Below, one piece after another: positions 1-7,487 of a stretch of 64,000 nucleotides of DNA (its first letter is position 1; each line of letters starts with the position of its first letter). Source of the stretch: Pseudonocardia thermophila (GTDB lineage Bacteria; Actinomycetota; Actinomycetes; Mycobacteriales; Pseudonocardiaceae); assembly GCF_900142365.1 (NCBI RefSeq), contig NZ_FRAP01000005.1, forward strand, positions 241,124-305,123, in the 5' to 3' direction. The notes under the pieces were generated by a model. That model searched no databases, was not told the DNA's origin, and saw nothing but the letters and a program-made list of their open reading frames with translations. The translations under genes were made by a program, and so were the position numbers.

Positions 1-121
1 ACGCGGTGCCGGCGACGAGGTCGAGCAGCTCGGGCAGCTCCGTGGTGCGGTTGACCGCGGCCGCGATCTCGCCCACACCGGCGAGCCACCGGCGGACCTC
101 GTCTCGCGTGTAGGACGCCAC
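1..121 (-). CDS. N-terminus of a probable GAF-domain regulator (partial)
   Basis: The reverse strand reads from a GTG at 121 off the left edge, giving about 40 residues beginning VASYTRDEVRRWL and continuing with EIAAAVNRTTELPELLDLVA. This opening helix followed by the 'AAVNRTTELPELLDLVA' pattern is typical of actinobacterial regulators with a GAF domain followed by a PucR-type or other helix-turn-helix domain. A GGAG sits about 12 nt before the GTG. The gene is divergent from the molybdenum-hydroxylase operon that starts at 391, so it is a natural candidate to control it. Only the N-terminus is visible, so the family call is tentative. Confidence 0.5.
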   Translation of the reverse strand, partial: MASYTRDEVRRWLAGVGEIAAAVNRTTELPELLDLVAGTA

Positions 122-390
122 AGCCGATGCTAGCTCCGCTGTGGCCGTCCACAGCGCACGTCCGGCCGTCCCGAGAGAGCATCGGAGCCGGCCACCCCGT
201 CGCGAACGATCTCAGCGACCACTGGAGCGCTGGGGAGTTCCACAGCCTTGGCGACGCACACTGGAGACCTCCACAGCAGCAGCGGTCGTGATTCGGGTTA
301 CGTTCGCTTGCGCGCGAGACCTCGCCCACCGGCTGCCGGCGGGCGCGGCCGCGCCCGTCCTGCTTTCCCGACACGACGAGGGGACTGGCG
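122..390. promoter_or_regulatory. Divergent promoter region with palindromes and a thrice-repeated octamer
   Basis: This 269-bp gap lies between the divergent regulator and the hydroxylase operon. It holds an 8-bp perfect inverted repeat (CGCTGTGG, 4-nt spacer, CCACAGCG; 137-156), a 16-bp perfect palindrome GGGCGCGGCCGCGCCC (341-356), and the octamer TCCACAGC three times in the same orientation (148-155, 239-246, 270-277). The first octamer overlaps the inverted repeat. The ribosome binding site GAGGGGA precedes the ATG at 391. I read this as operator DNA; which protein binds is not visible. Confidence 0.4.
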
Positions 391-1284
391 ATGAAGCCGC
401 CTCGGTTTCTGTACTGCGACCCCGACACGCTGGACGCCGCCGTGGCCCTGAAGGCCCAGCACGGGTTCGACGCGCTGATGCTCGCCGGCGGGCAGAGCCT
501 CATGCCGATGTTGAACATGCGGCTGGCCAGCCCCGGCGTCCTGATCGACATCAACGGGATCACCGACCTGCAGCGGGTCGTGCGCACCGACGACGTGCTG
601 GAGATCGGCGCCGGTGTGCGCCAGTCGGCGATCGAGTCCGACGAGCAGGTGCACGCAGCCGTACCGCTGCTCGCCCGCGCCGTGCCCCACATCGGGCACG
701 TCGAGAACCGCCACCGCGGAACGGTCGGCGGGAGCATCGCGCACGCCGACGGCGCGGCCGAGCTGCCCTGCATCGCGGTGACCCTGGACGCGGTGATCGT
801 GGTGCGCGGCGCGTCCGGCGAACGGGAGATCCCGGCCAAGGATTTCTTCCAGGGCTTCCTCAGCAACGCCTGTGCCCCGGACGAGCTGGTGGTGGCGGTC
901 CGCTTCCCGGTCACCCCCGCCGCGGCGGGCACGGGGTTCGTCGAGGTCGCGCGCCGCGAGGGCGACTTCGCGCTCGCCGCGGCCGCGGTCCAGGCGGAGC
1001 TCGATGAGCAGGGTCGGATCAGCCGGATCGCCGTCGGCCTCGCCGGCGTGGCAGCCACCCCCGTCCGCGCGACCGCCGTCGAAGACCGCCTCACCGGCGC
1101 CGCCGCCGATCCCGACACCGTGGCGGCGGCCGCGCAGCTCGCCGCCGACGTGGTCACCACGGGCGACGACCTGCACGCCACGGCCGCCTACCGCAAGCAC
1201 CTCGCGACGACGGTCGTCATGCGCGCCGTCCTCGCCGCCGTCGCCGACGCCGAGCAGCGCACGCAGAACGGGAGCGCCTCGTGA
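391..1284 (+). CDS. FAD-binding medium subunit of a molybdenum hydroxylase (CoxM-like)
   Basis: This 297-residue protein is the flavin subunit of a three-part xanthine dehydrogenase/CO dehydrogenase-family enzyme; it passes electrons from the iron-sulfur subunit to the acceptor. The FAD-PCMH domain shows AGGQS at about 32-36 and TVGGSIAHAD at about 111-120, the two FAD-contacting loops of the family, followed by a CO-dehydrogenase flavoprotein C-terminal domain. Length is normal. The start is supported by GAGGGGA a few bases upstream. The end overlaps the next gene by 4 nt, indicating translational coupling, and the gene order (medium, small, large) is that of coxMSL operons. The substrate cannot be read from this subunit. 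Confidence 0.9.
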   Translation: MKPPRFLYCDPDTLDAAVALKAQHGFDALMLAGGQSLMPMLNMRLASPGVLIDINGITDLQRVVRTDDVLEIGAGVRQSAIESDEQVHAAVPLLARAVPHIGHVENRHRGTVGGSIAHADGAAELPCIAVTLDAVIVVRGASGEREIPAKDFFQGFLSNACAPDELVVAVRFPVTPAAAGTGFVEVARREGDFALAAAAVQAELDEQGRISRIAVGLAGVAATPVRATAVEDRLTGAAADPDTVAAAAQLAADVVTTGDDLHATAAYRKHLATTVVMRAVLAAVADAEQRTQNGSAS

Positions 1285-1799
1285 CCACCACCGAGAACCC
1301 GGCCGCCACCGACACGCGCACCATCACGCTGCGCGTCAACGGCCGCGAGATCACCCGCACCGTCTCGACCCGCACGACGCTGGCCGACTTCCTGCGCGAC
1401 GACCTGGACCTCGTGAGCGTCCACCTCGGTTGCGAGCACGGGGTCTGCGGCTGCTGCACCGTGCTGCTCGACGGGCAGTCGGTGCGGTCCTGCCTGATGC
1501 TGGCCGTGCAGGCCCGCGGCCACGAGGTGGAGACCGTCGAGAGCCTGTCGGCCGATCAGACGAACCTGCACCCGATCCAGGAGGCGTTCGCCGAGGAGCA
1601 CGCCCTGCAGTGCGGGTTCTGCACCCCGGCCATGGTGCTGCGCTGCAAGGAGATCATCGCGGACGGGCGCACCCGCACCGACGAGGAGGTGCGCCGCGAG
1701 ATCTCCGGGATCCTCTGCCGCTGCACGGGCTACCAGAACATCGTCAACGCCGTGCAGAACGCGAGCCGCCGCTGCGCGTCGACCGGACAGGAGGCCTGA
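1281..1799 (+). CDS. [2Fe-2S] small subunit of a molybdenum hydroxylase (CoxS-like)
   Basis: This 172-residue protein carries the two iron-sulfur clusters that shuttle electrons between the molybdenum site and FAD. The plant-type ferredoxin cluster is bound by the cysteines in CEHGVCGCC (C51, C56, C59) with C71. The second, helical-domain cluster is bound by CGFC (C111, C114) and CRC (C146, C148). All expected ligands are present. About 20 extra residues precede the beta-grasp fold, which is common in actinobacteria. It overlaps the upstream gene (GTGA) and is followed after 3 nt by the large subunit, so all three subunits should be made together. Confidence 0.93.
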   Translation: MTTTENPAATDTRTITLRVNGREITRTVSTRTTLADFLRDDLDLVSVHLGCEHGVCGCCTVLLDGQSVRSCLMLAVQARGHEVETVESLSADQTNLHPIQEAFAEEHALQCGFCTPAMVLRCKEIIADGRTRTDEEVRREISGILCRCTGYQNIVNAVQNASRRCASTGQEA

Positions 1800-1802
1800 G
1801 CG

Positions 1803-4250
1803 ATGACCGCCACCCAGGACCCCGCCCGCACCACGGAGGAGGGCCCGGACCGCCCGGCCTTCACCTACATCGGCAAGGACCGCAGGCGGGTCGAGGACCC
1901 CCGCCTGCTGGTCGGCCGCGGCGGCTACATCGCCGACATGAAGCTGCCGGGCATGCTGCACGCCGCGATCCTGCGCAGCCCGGTCCCGCACGCGCGCATC
2001 GCGTCGATCGACGTCTCGGCGGCGCTGGAGATCCCCGGCGTCGTCGCCGTGTTCACCGGCGAGGACGTCAAGGCGCACATGGACCCGTGCATGAACTTCG
2101 GCCCGGCGACGATCACGCAGTACCCGATCGCCGTGGACAAGGTCCGCTACGTCGGCGAGGCGGTCGCCGCGGTCGTCGCCGAGAACCGCTACATCGCCGA
2201 GGACGGCGTCGACGCGATCGTCGTCGAGTACGAGGAGCTGCCGGTCGTCTCCGATCCCCGCGCCGCGCTGGAGCCCGATGCCCCGGTCCTGCACGAGGAG
2301 CACGGCAGCAACCTCGGCTACGAGCGCACCTTCGAGTTCGGTGACATCACCGCCGCGCTCGAAAGCGCCGATCTCGTCGTCGAGGACGAGCTGCACTGGG
2401 GCCGCTCGGCCGGCATGCCGATGGAGACCACCGGCGCCATCGCCCGCCCCGGCCACAACGGCGTGCTGGAGATCTACTGCAACTCGCTGAACTTCAGCTA
2501 CCTGCAGTTCCTGCTCGCCGCCGCGCTGCGCATCCCGTCGAACAAGCTGAAGATGCAGCCGGTGCCCGCGGGCGGCAGCTTCGGCAGCAAGTTCACCGCG
2601 CACAAGGTGCCGACGCTCGCCGGGTTCCTCGCGCTGCGGACCGGGCGCCCGGTGTGCTACCTCGAGGACCGCCTCGACCACCTGATGAACTCCGACCACC
2701 ACGGTTCGGACCGCTACTACAAGGTGCGGATGGGCTTCACGAAGGACGGGCTGATCACCGGCCTGGACGTGGACGTGGTGGACGACTACGGGGCCTACAT
2801 GCAGTTCGGCGTGGGCACCCACGGCAACGCGCTGTCGCAGGCGGTCGGCCCGTACCGGTTCCGCGACCTGCGCTACCGGCTGCGCGCCGCGGTCACGAAC
2901 AAGTGCCAGCAGGGCGCCTACCGCGGCTTCGGCTCCGAGGTGCACAACTGGGTCCTGGAGCGGCTCGTCGAGCAGGGCGCGGCGAAGCTCGGCATCGCCC
3001 CGGAAGAGATCCGCAAACGAAACTTCGTGCTCCCCGAGGAGTTCCCGTACAAGATCCCCGGCGGGAACGTCTACGACAGCGGCAACTACCCCGGGGTGCT
3101 CGAGAAGGCCCTGTCGATGATCGACCTCGAGCACTGGCGCAAGGAGAAGGAGCGGCTGCGCCGGGAGGAGAACCGCTACATCGGCATCGGCATCGCCACC
3201 ACCCAGGAGCGGTCGGTGTTCTCCTCGACCGAGTTCTGGTTCTGGTTCGACGAGCCACCGTTCCCGATCACCTCCAGCCCGGAGAGCGCGACGATCACGA
3301 TCGACCCGACGGGCGCCTTCCAGCTGCTGCTGCACTGCCAGGCGATGTGGGGCAACAGCCCCGAGACGGTGGCGACGACGATCCTCGCGGAGGAGTTCGG
3401 CATCGAGCCGGAGTCGGTGAACGTCTCCTACGCCGACACGTCCCGGGCCCTGCCCGGCACGGGCCCCGGCGGCAGCCGGTTCACGGTGATGGTCGCGGGC
3501 GCCGTCCGCGGTGCGGCCCGCAAGCTGAAGAAGAAGCTGATCGACATCGCGGCGCACACCCTGGAGGTCGCACCGGAGGACCTGGAGCTGGTCGCCGCCC
3601 GGGTCCAGGTGCGCGGGGCCCCCGAGCGCTCGCTGGGGCTGCCCGAGCTGGCGGCATCGGCGTACTTCTTCGCGCTCAACCTGCCCCCGGGCATGCAGAG
3701 CGGGCTGGAGGAGAGCTACACCTACGACCACCCGTACACGACGCTGCCCTCGCCGGACCGCTCCGACCTGGGTGTCTTCTACCCGATCATGGGGCACGCC
3801 TGCCACATCGCGGTCATGGAGGTCGACCCGGACACCGGGATGACGAAGTTCCTCGACTACGTGGCCGTGCACGACGCGGGCACGGTGGTCAACCCGAAGA
3901 GCCTCGGCGGCCACGTCACCGGCGGCGCCGCGCAGGGCCTCGGCTCGACGCTGTACGAGGAACTGGCCTACGACGCCGACGGCCAGTTCCGGTCGTCGAC
4001 GTTCCTCGACTACCTGGTGCCGACAGCCAACGAAGTGCCGCCGTTCCGCATCGGGCACGTCGAGACCCCGTCGCCCTACACCGAGTACGGGATCAAGGGC
4101 GGTGGTGAAGGCGGCCGGATGGTCACGCCGTCGGCAGTCTCAGCCGCGATCGACGACGCCCTGCGCGAGTACGGCATGCACGTGCGGGAGCTGCCGATCA
4201 AGCCGGCGGACATCGTCGCGACCGTCCAGGCGGCGCGCGCGAAGGGCTGA
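1803..4250 (+). CDS. Molybdopterin-binding large subunit of a molybdenum hydroxylase (not true CO dehydrogenase)
   Basis: This 815-residue catalytic subunit has the usual length and the two-domain aldehyde oxidase/xanthine dehydrogenase architecture. The active-site loop reads GAYRGFGS (about 371-378), where genuine Mo-Cu CO dehydrogenase has AYRCSFR with the copper-binding cysteine. The catalytic base is kept in GGGEGG (Glu at about 769). It is therefore a hydroxylase of an unknown substrate rather than form I CO dehydrogenase. Annotation pipelines often call such genes coxL, which would be misleading here. The gene begins 3 nt after the small subunit and is followed by a strong stem-loop. 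Confidence 0.9.
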   Translation: MTATQDPARTTEEGPDRPAFTYIGKDRRRVEDPRLLVGRGGYIADMKLPGMLHAAILRSPVPHARIASIDVSAALEIPGVVAVFTGEDVKAHMDPCMNFGPATITQYPIAVDKVRYVGEAVAAVVAENRYIAEDGVDAIVVEYEELPVVSDPRAALEPDAPVLHEEHGSNLGYERTFEFGDITAALESADLVVEDELHWGRSAGMPMETTGAIARPGHNGVLEIYCNSLNFSYLQFLLAAALRIPSNKLKMQPVPAGGSFGSKFTAHKVPTLAGFLALRTGRPVCYLEDRLDHLMNSDHHGSDRYYKVRMGFTKDGLITGLDVDVVDDYGAYMQFGVGTHGNALSQAVGPYRFRDLRYRLRAAVTNKCQQGAYRGFGSEVHNWVLERLVEQGAAKLGIAPEEIRKRNFVLPEEFPYKIPGGNVYDSGNYPGVLEKALSMIDLEHWRKEKERLRREENRYIGIGIATTQERSVFSSTEFWFWFDEPPFPITSSPESATITIDPTGAFQLLLHCQAMWGNSPETVATTILAEEFGIEPESVNVSYADTSRALPGTGPGGSRFTVMVAGAVRGAARKLKKKLIDIAAHTLEVAPEDLELVAARVQVRGAPERSLGLPELAASAYFFALNLPPGMQSGLEESYTYDHPYTTLPSPDRSDLGVFYPIMGHACHIAVMEVDPDTGMTKFLDYVAVHDAGTVVNPKSLGGHVTGGAAQGLGSTLYEELAYDADGQFRSSTFLDYLVPTANEVPPFRIGHVETPSPYTEYGIKGGGEGGRMVTPSAVSAAIDDALREYGMHVRELPIKPADIVATVQAARAKG

Positions 4251-4263
4251 CGCGGCGAACCTC

Positions 4264-4297
4264 GGCCCGGCTCCGTCGGCGGTGGCGGAGCCGGGCC
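4264..4297 (+). terminator. Strong stem-loop after the hydroxylase large subunit
   Basis: A perfect 12-bp inverted repeat (GGCCCGGCTCCG, 10-nt loop, CGGAGCCGGGCC) begins 14 nt after the stop codon. There is no T-tract, which is usual for high-GC actinobacteria. It may reduce rather than abolish transcription into the moxR-like gene 58 nt further on, setting a lower dose of the maturation proteins relative to the enzyme subunits. Confidence 0.55.
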
Positions 4298-4342
4298 GGT
4301 TCCACGCAGTGCCGGTTCCACGCAGTGCCGGTTCCACGCAGT
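4295..4342 (+). repeat. Three perfect tandem copies of a 16-bp unit
   Basis: The unit GCCGGTTCCACGCAGT occurs three times head to tail without a mismatch (4295-4310, 4311-4326, 4327-4342). The first copy shares its first bases with the right arm of the upstream stem-loop, and the last copy ends next to the GAGG ribosome binding site of the MoxR gene. The array could be a slipped-strand expansion or a regulatory array acting on the leader of the downstream genes. Confidence 0.9.
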
Positions 4343-4354
4343 GAGGATGTGGTC

Positions 4355-5218
4355 ATGCAGCACACGTTCGGCTCGCCGCGCGAACTCGCCGACGGCCTCG
4401 CCACCGTCGGCTACCTCGCCGACGAGGCCCTCTCCATGGCGGTGTTCCTCGCGCTGCGCCTCAACCGGCCGCTGCTGCTGGAGGGCGCGAACGGGGTGGG
4501 GAAGACCGAGATCGCCAAGGCGCTCGCGGACCTGCTCGGACGCGATCTGGTCCGCCTGCAGTGCTACGAGGGGATCGACGCCTCCCAGGCGCTCTACGAC
4601 TGGCACTACGCGCGCCAGCTGCTCGACATGCGGGCCTCGGACCGCACGTCGTCGGCTGACGTGTTCACGCGCGAGTACCTGCTTCCCCGGCCGCTGCTGA
4701 CCGCGCTCGAAACCGGCGACCGGACGGTCCTGCTGATCGACGAGATCGACCGCGCGGACGACGAGTTCGAGGCGTTCCTGCTGGAGCTGCTGAGCGACTT
4801 CGCCGTCACGATCCCCGAGATCGGCCGGGTGGTCGCCAGCAGCCCGCCGCTGGTGGTGCTCACCTCCAACCGCACCCGCGACCTGCACACGGCGCTGCGG
4901 CGACGCTGCCTCTACCACTGGGTCGGGCACCCGGACGCCGAGCGCGAGTTCCGCATCCTGCAGGTGCGCGCCCCGCAGGTGCCGGCCGCGCTCGCGCGCC
5001 GGGTGGCCCAGGCGGTGCAGCGGATCCGGGCGCTCGGGCTCGGGAACCCGCCCGGCGTCGGCGAGACCATCGACTGGGCCAACGCCCTGCACGTGACCGG
5101 GTCGGCGACGCTGACCCCCGACGAGGCGGCCGCGACGCTGGGAGCGCTCGTCAAGGACGTCGACGACCAGCAGCTCGTCGCGGAACGGATCACCGAGCTG
5201 GTCCCGACGACGCCGTGA
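4355..5218 (+). CDS. MoxR-type AAA+ ATPase (CoxD-like)
   Basis: This 287-residue ATPase has Walker A GANGVGKT at about 44-51 and Walker B LLIDEIDRAD, followed by a sensor segment LTSNRTRD and an arginine-rich lid, typical of the MoxR family. In carboxydotrophs CoxD partners the VWA protein CoxE to mature the metal centre of the hydroxylase; here the next gene encodes such a partner. The ATG at 4355 is preferred because GAGGATG precedes it; an upstream in-frame start would lie inside the tandem repeat. The stop overlaps the next start (GTGA). Confidence 0.9.
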   Translation: MQHTFGSPRELADGLATVGYLADEALSMAVFLALRLNRPLLLEGANGVGKTEIAKALADLLGRDLVRLQCYEGIDASQALYDWHYARQLLDMRASDRTSSADVFTREYLLPRPLLTALETGDRTVLLIDEIDRADDEFEAFLLELLSDFAVTIPEIGRVVASSPPLVVLTSNRTRDLHTALRRRCLYHWVGHPDAEREFRILQVRAPQVPAALARRVAQAVQRIRALGLGNPPGVGETIDWANALHVTGSATLTPDEAAATLGALVKDVDDQQLVAERITELVPTTP

Positions 5219-6366
5219 CCACCCCGTTCGAGATCAGCGCGCGGCTCTGCGCCGGGTTCGCCGACCAGCTGCGCCGCCACGGGGTGGAGACGAGCCCGGA
5301 GCAGACCACGGCGCTGTACGCGGCGCTGCACCAGCTGGACCGGGTCCGGCTGCGCGATCTCTACCTCGCCGGCCGGGTGACGATGGTCGGCGCCCGCGAG
5401 CAGTTCACCGCCTACGACGCGGCGTTCCGCGCGTACTTCCTCGGCGCGGACGGAACCGGCGCGACCGCGGTCGCCGTGTCCCGCCCGGTGGCGGTCGCCG
5501 AGAGCCGGTCACCGGAACCCACCGCCGGGACGCCGAGCGCGCGGCCCGCGGAGGATGCCGACGACGAGGTCGACCACGCCCGGCTCACGCCCTCCGACAT
5601 CCAGGTGCTCAAGGAGAAGTCGTTCGCCGCGATGGACGCCGACGAGCGGCGGCGCGCGGCGGCGCTGGTGCGCACCCTCGACGCGGACCTGCCGCGGCGG
5701 CGCTCCCGCCGCCGCGTGCGCGCCCACCGGGGACGCCACCTCGACACCCGCCGGTCGCTGCGCGCCGCGCTGCGCACCGACGGTGAGCCGATCCGCCTCG
5801 CGCGCCGGCGCAACCCGACCCGGGAGCGCCCGATCACGTTCGTGGTGGACGTCTCCGGGTCGATGGCGCCCTACGCGCTGGCCGTCCTGCGGTTCGCGCA
5901 CGCGCTGGCGCACGCCGGGCACCGCGTCGAGGTCTTCACCGTCGGGGTGCGGGCCACGCGGATCACCGAGCAGCTGCGCCGCACCTGCGTCGACGCCGCG
6001 CTCAGCCGCATCGCCGCCGCCGTGCGGGACTGGGACGGCGGTACCCGCCTCGGCACCTCGCTGGCCACCGTCCTCGACCGGTACGGCGGCCACCGCGCCG
6101 TGCGCGGGGCGGTGGTCGTCGTGTGCTCCGACGGGCTGGACCGCGACGATCCTGCGATCCTGGCAACCGCGATGCAGCACCTGCACCGGATCGCCCACCG
6201 GGTGATGTGGTTGAACCCGCTCAAGGGCGATCCGCGCTACCGCCCGCTGCAGCGCGGCATGGCGGCCGCGCTGCCGCACGTCGACGTCTTCCTGCCCGGG
6301 CACAACCTGACCAGTCTCGAACAACTCTGCGCGGCGCTCGCCGCCGTGCGCAGGAGGTCCGCATGA
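5215..6366 (+). CDS. VWA-domain protein, CoxE-like
   Basis: This 383-residue protein has an N-terminal helical region, an arginine-rich middle (about 160-205) and a C-terminal von Willebrand A domain with the metal-ion-dependent adhesion motif DVSGSM (about 212-217). This is the CoxE family (VWA_CoxE), the partner of MoxR-type ATPases in metal-cofactor insertion. It is translationally coupled to the ATPase by a 4-nt overlap at its start and to the DUF3500 gene by ATGA at its end. No signal peptide is visible, so it should act in the cytoplasm or at the membrane surface. Confidence 0.88.
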   Translation: MTTPFEISARLCAGFADQLRRHGVETSPEQTTALYAALHQLDRVRLRDLYLAGRVTMVGAREQFTAYDAAFRAYFLGADGTGATAVAVSRPVAVAESRSPEPTAGTPSARPAEDADDEVDHARLTPSDIQVLKEKSFAAMDADERRRAAALVRTLDADLPRRRSRRRVRAHRGRHLDTRRSLRAALRTDGEPIRLARRRNPTRERPITFVVDVSGSMAPYALAVLRFAHALAHAGHRVEVFTVGVRATRITEQLRRTCVDAALSRIAAAVRDWDGGTRLGTSLATVLDRYGGHRAVRGAVVVVCSDGLDRDDPAILATAMQHLHRIAHRVMWLNPLKGDPRYRPLQRGMAAALPHVDVFLPGHNLTSLEQLCAALAAVRRRSA

Positions 6367-7487
6367 CCGACAGCACCGTCGACCGCATGGTGAGGGCCGC
6401 AACGGCACTCCTGGACAGCCTCGACGACGACCAGCGCGCCGCCGCGCACTTCCCGTGGCCGTCCGAGGAGGAGCGCCAGCGCTGGTTCTACACCCCGACC
6501 GACCACGGCGGCCTGCCGCTGACCCGCATGCGCCCGGTCCAGCAGCAGCGCACGATGCAGTTGCTGGCCACCGGGCTCTCCCGCGCCGGGTACGTCACCG
6601 CCGCCACGATCATGGGCCTGGAGAACGTCCTCGACGAGCTGGAGGGCTGGGACGTCGACTGGGGCCGCGAGCGCGGCCGCGATCCGCAGCTGTACTGGGT
6701 GGCGGTGTTCGGCGAGCCCAGCCACGCCGGGCCGTGGTCGTGGCGGTTCGGCGGGCACCACGTGTCGGTGCACCACCTGGTCGTCGACGGCCGGGTGCAG
6801 GCGAGCACCCCGTGCTTCTTCGGCGCCGACCCGGCCGAGTCCCCGCTCCTGGGCGGGCATCTGCTGCGCCCGCTCGGTGCGGCCGAGGACCTCGCTCGCG
6901 ACCTCGTCCGGTCGCTCGACGAGGAGCGCCTGGCCCGGGCTCTGCTGACGCCGCGGGCGCCCGTCGACATCGTGAGCGCCAACCGCTCGCGCCTCTCCGA
7001 CGGTGATCACCTGCTGCCGCTGGCCGACACCTGGCGCGGCCGGTTCACCGAGCAGCGCCTCATCGACCGCGTGCAGACCATGCACGAGACCGCTGAGGCG
7101 CGGGCCGGGACGTGCCCCGAGGACCGCGACGCCGTCCGCTACACCACGGTCCCGAAGGGGCTGGCCGCCCGCGACATGACGGCGGAGCAGCGCGACCAGC
7201 TGCGCGCCCTGCTGGACGTCTACCTCCGCCGCGTCCCGGACGAGATCGCCGAGCGCGAGGCCGCGAAGTTCGCCGGCGACGCCCTGCTCGACGTGCACCT
7301 GGCGTGGGCGGGCGGCACCGAACGCGGCGAGCCGCACTACTACCGGGTGCAGGGCCCGCGGCTGCTCGTCGAGTACGACAACACGCAGCGGGACGTGAAC
7401 CACATCCACTCGGTGTGGCGCGACCCGGAGGGCGACTTCGGCTTCGACGTCCTCGCCCGCCACCTCGCCGCCCACCACGCGGGCTAG
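6363..7487 (+). CDS. DUF3500 family protein
   Basis: This 374-residue protein matches the uncharacterised DUF3500 family by its opening (helical segment, then FPWPSEEERQRWFYTP), its PVQQQRTMQLL segment, the GEPSHAGPWSWRFGGHHVS core and the C-terminal VEYDNTQRDVNHIHSVWRDP. The conserved GHH and NHIHSVWRD segments are rich in possible metal ligands, but no activity is established. Its start overlaps the coxE-like stop (ATGA), with AGGAGGTCC upstream, so it belongs to the hydroxylase operon. Its own stop shares the tetranucleotide CTAG with the stop of the convergent regulator gene. Confidence 0.85.
   Translation: MTDSTVDRMVRAATALLDSLDDDQRAAAHFPWPSEEERQRWFYTPTDHGGLPLTRMRPVQQQRTMQLLATGLSRAGYVTAATIMGLENVLDELEGWDVDWGRERGRDPQLYWVAVFGEPSHAGPWSWRFGGHHVSVHHLVVDGRVQASTPCFFGADPAESPLLGGHLLRPLGAAEDLARDLVRSLDEERLARALLTPRAPVDIVSANRSRLSDGDHLLPLADTWRGRFTEQRLIDRVQTMHETAEARAGTCPEDRDAVRYTTVPKGLAARDMTAEQRDQLRALLDVYLRRVPDEIAEREAAKFAGDALLDVHLAWAGGTERGEPHYYRVQGPRLLVEYDNTQRDVNHIHSVWRDPEGDFGFDVLARHLAAHHAG

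Noticed and set aside
1188..4058. A 956-codon open frame on the minus strand
   Set aside because: It is the mirror of the molybdenum-hydroxylase subunits; composition is Arg/Val/His-rich with no motifs.
391..4250. Annotation as aerobic carbon monoxide dehydrogenase
   Set aside because: The copper-binding AYRCSFR motif is replaced by AYRGFGS, so CO oxidation is not supported.
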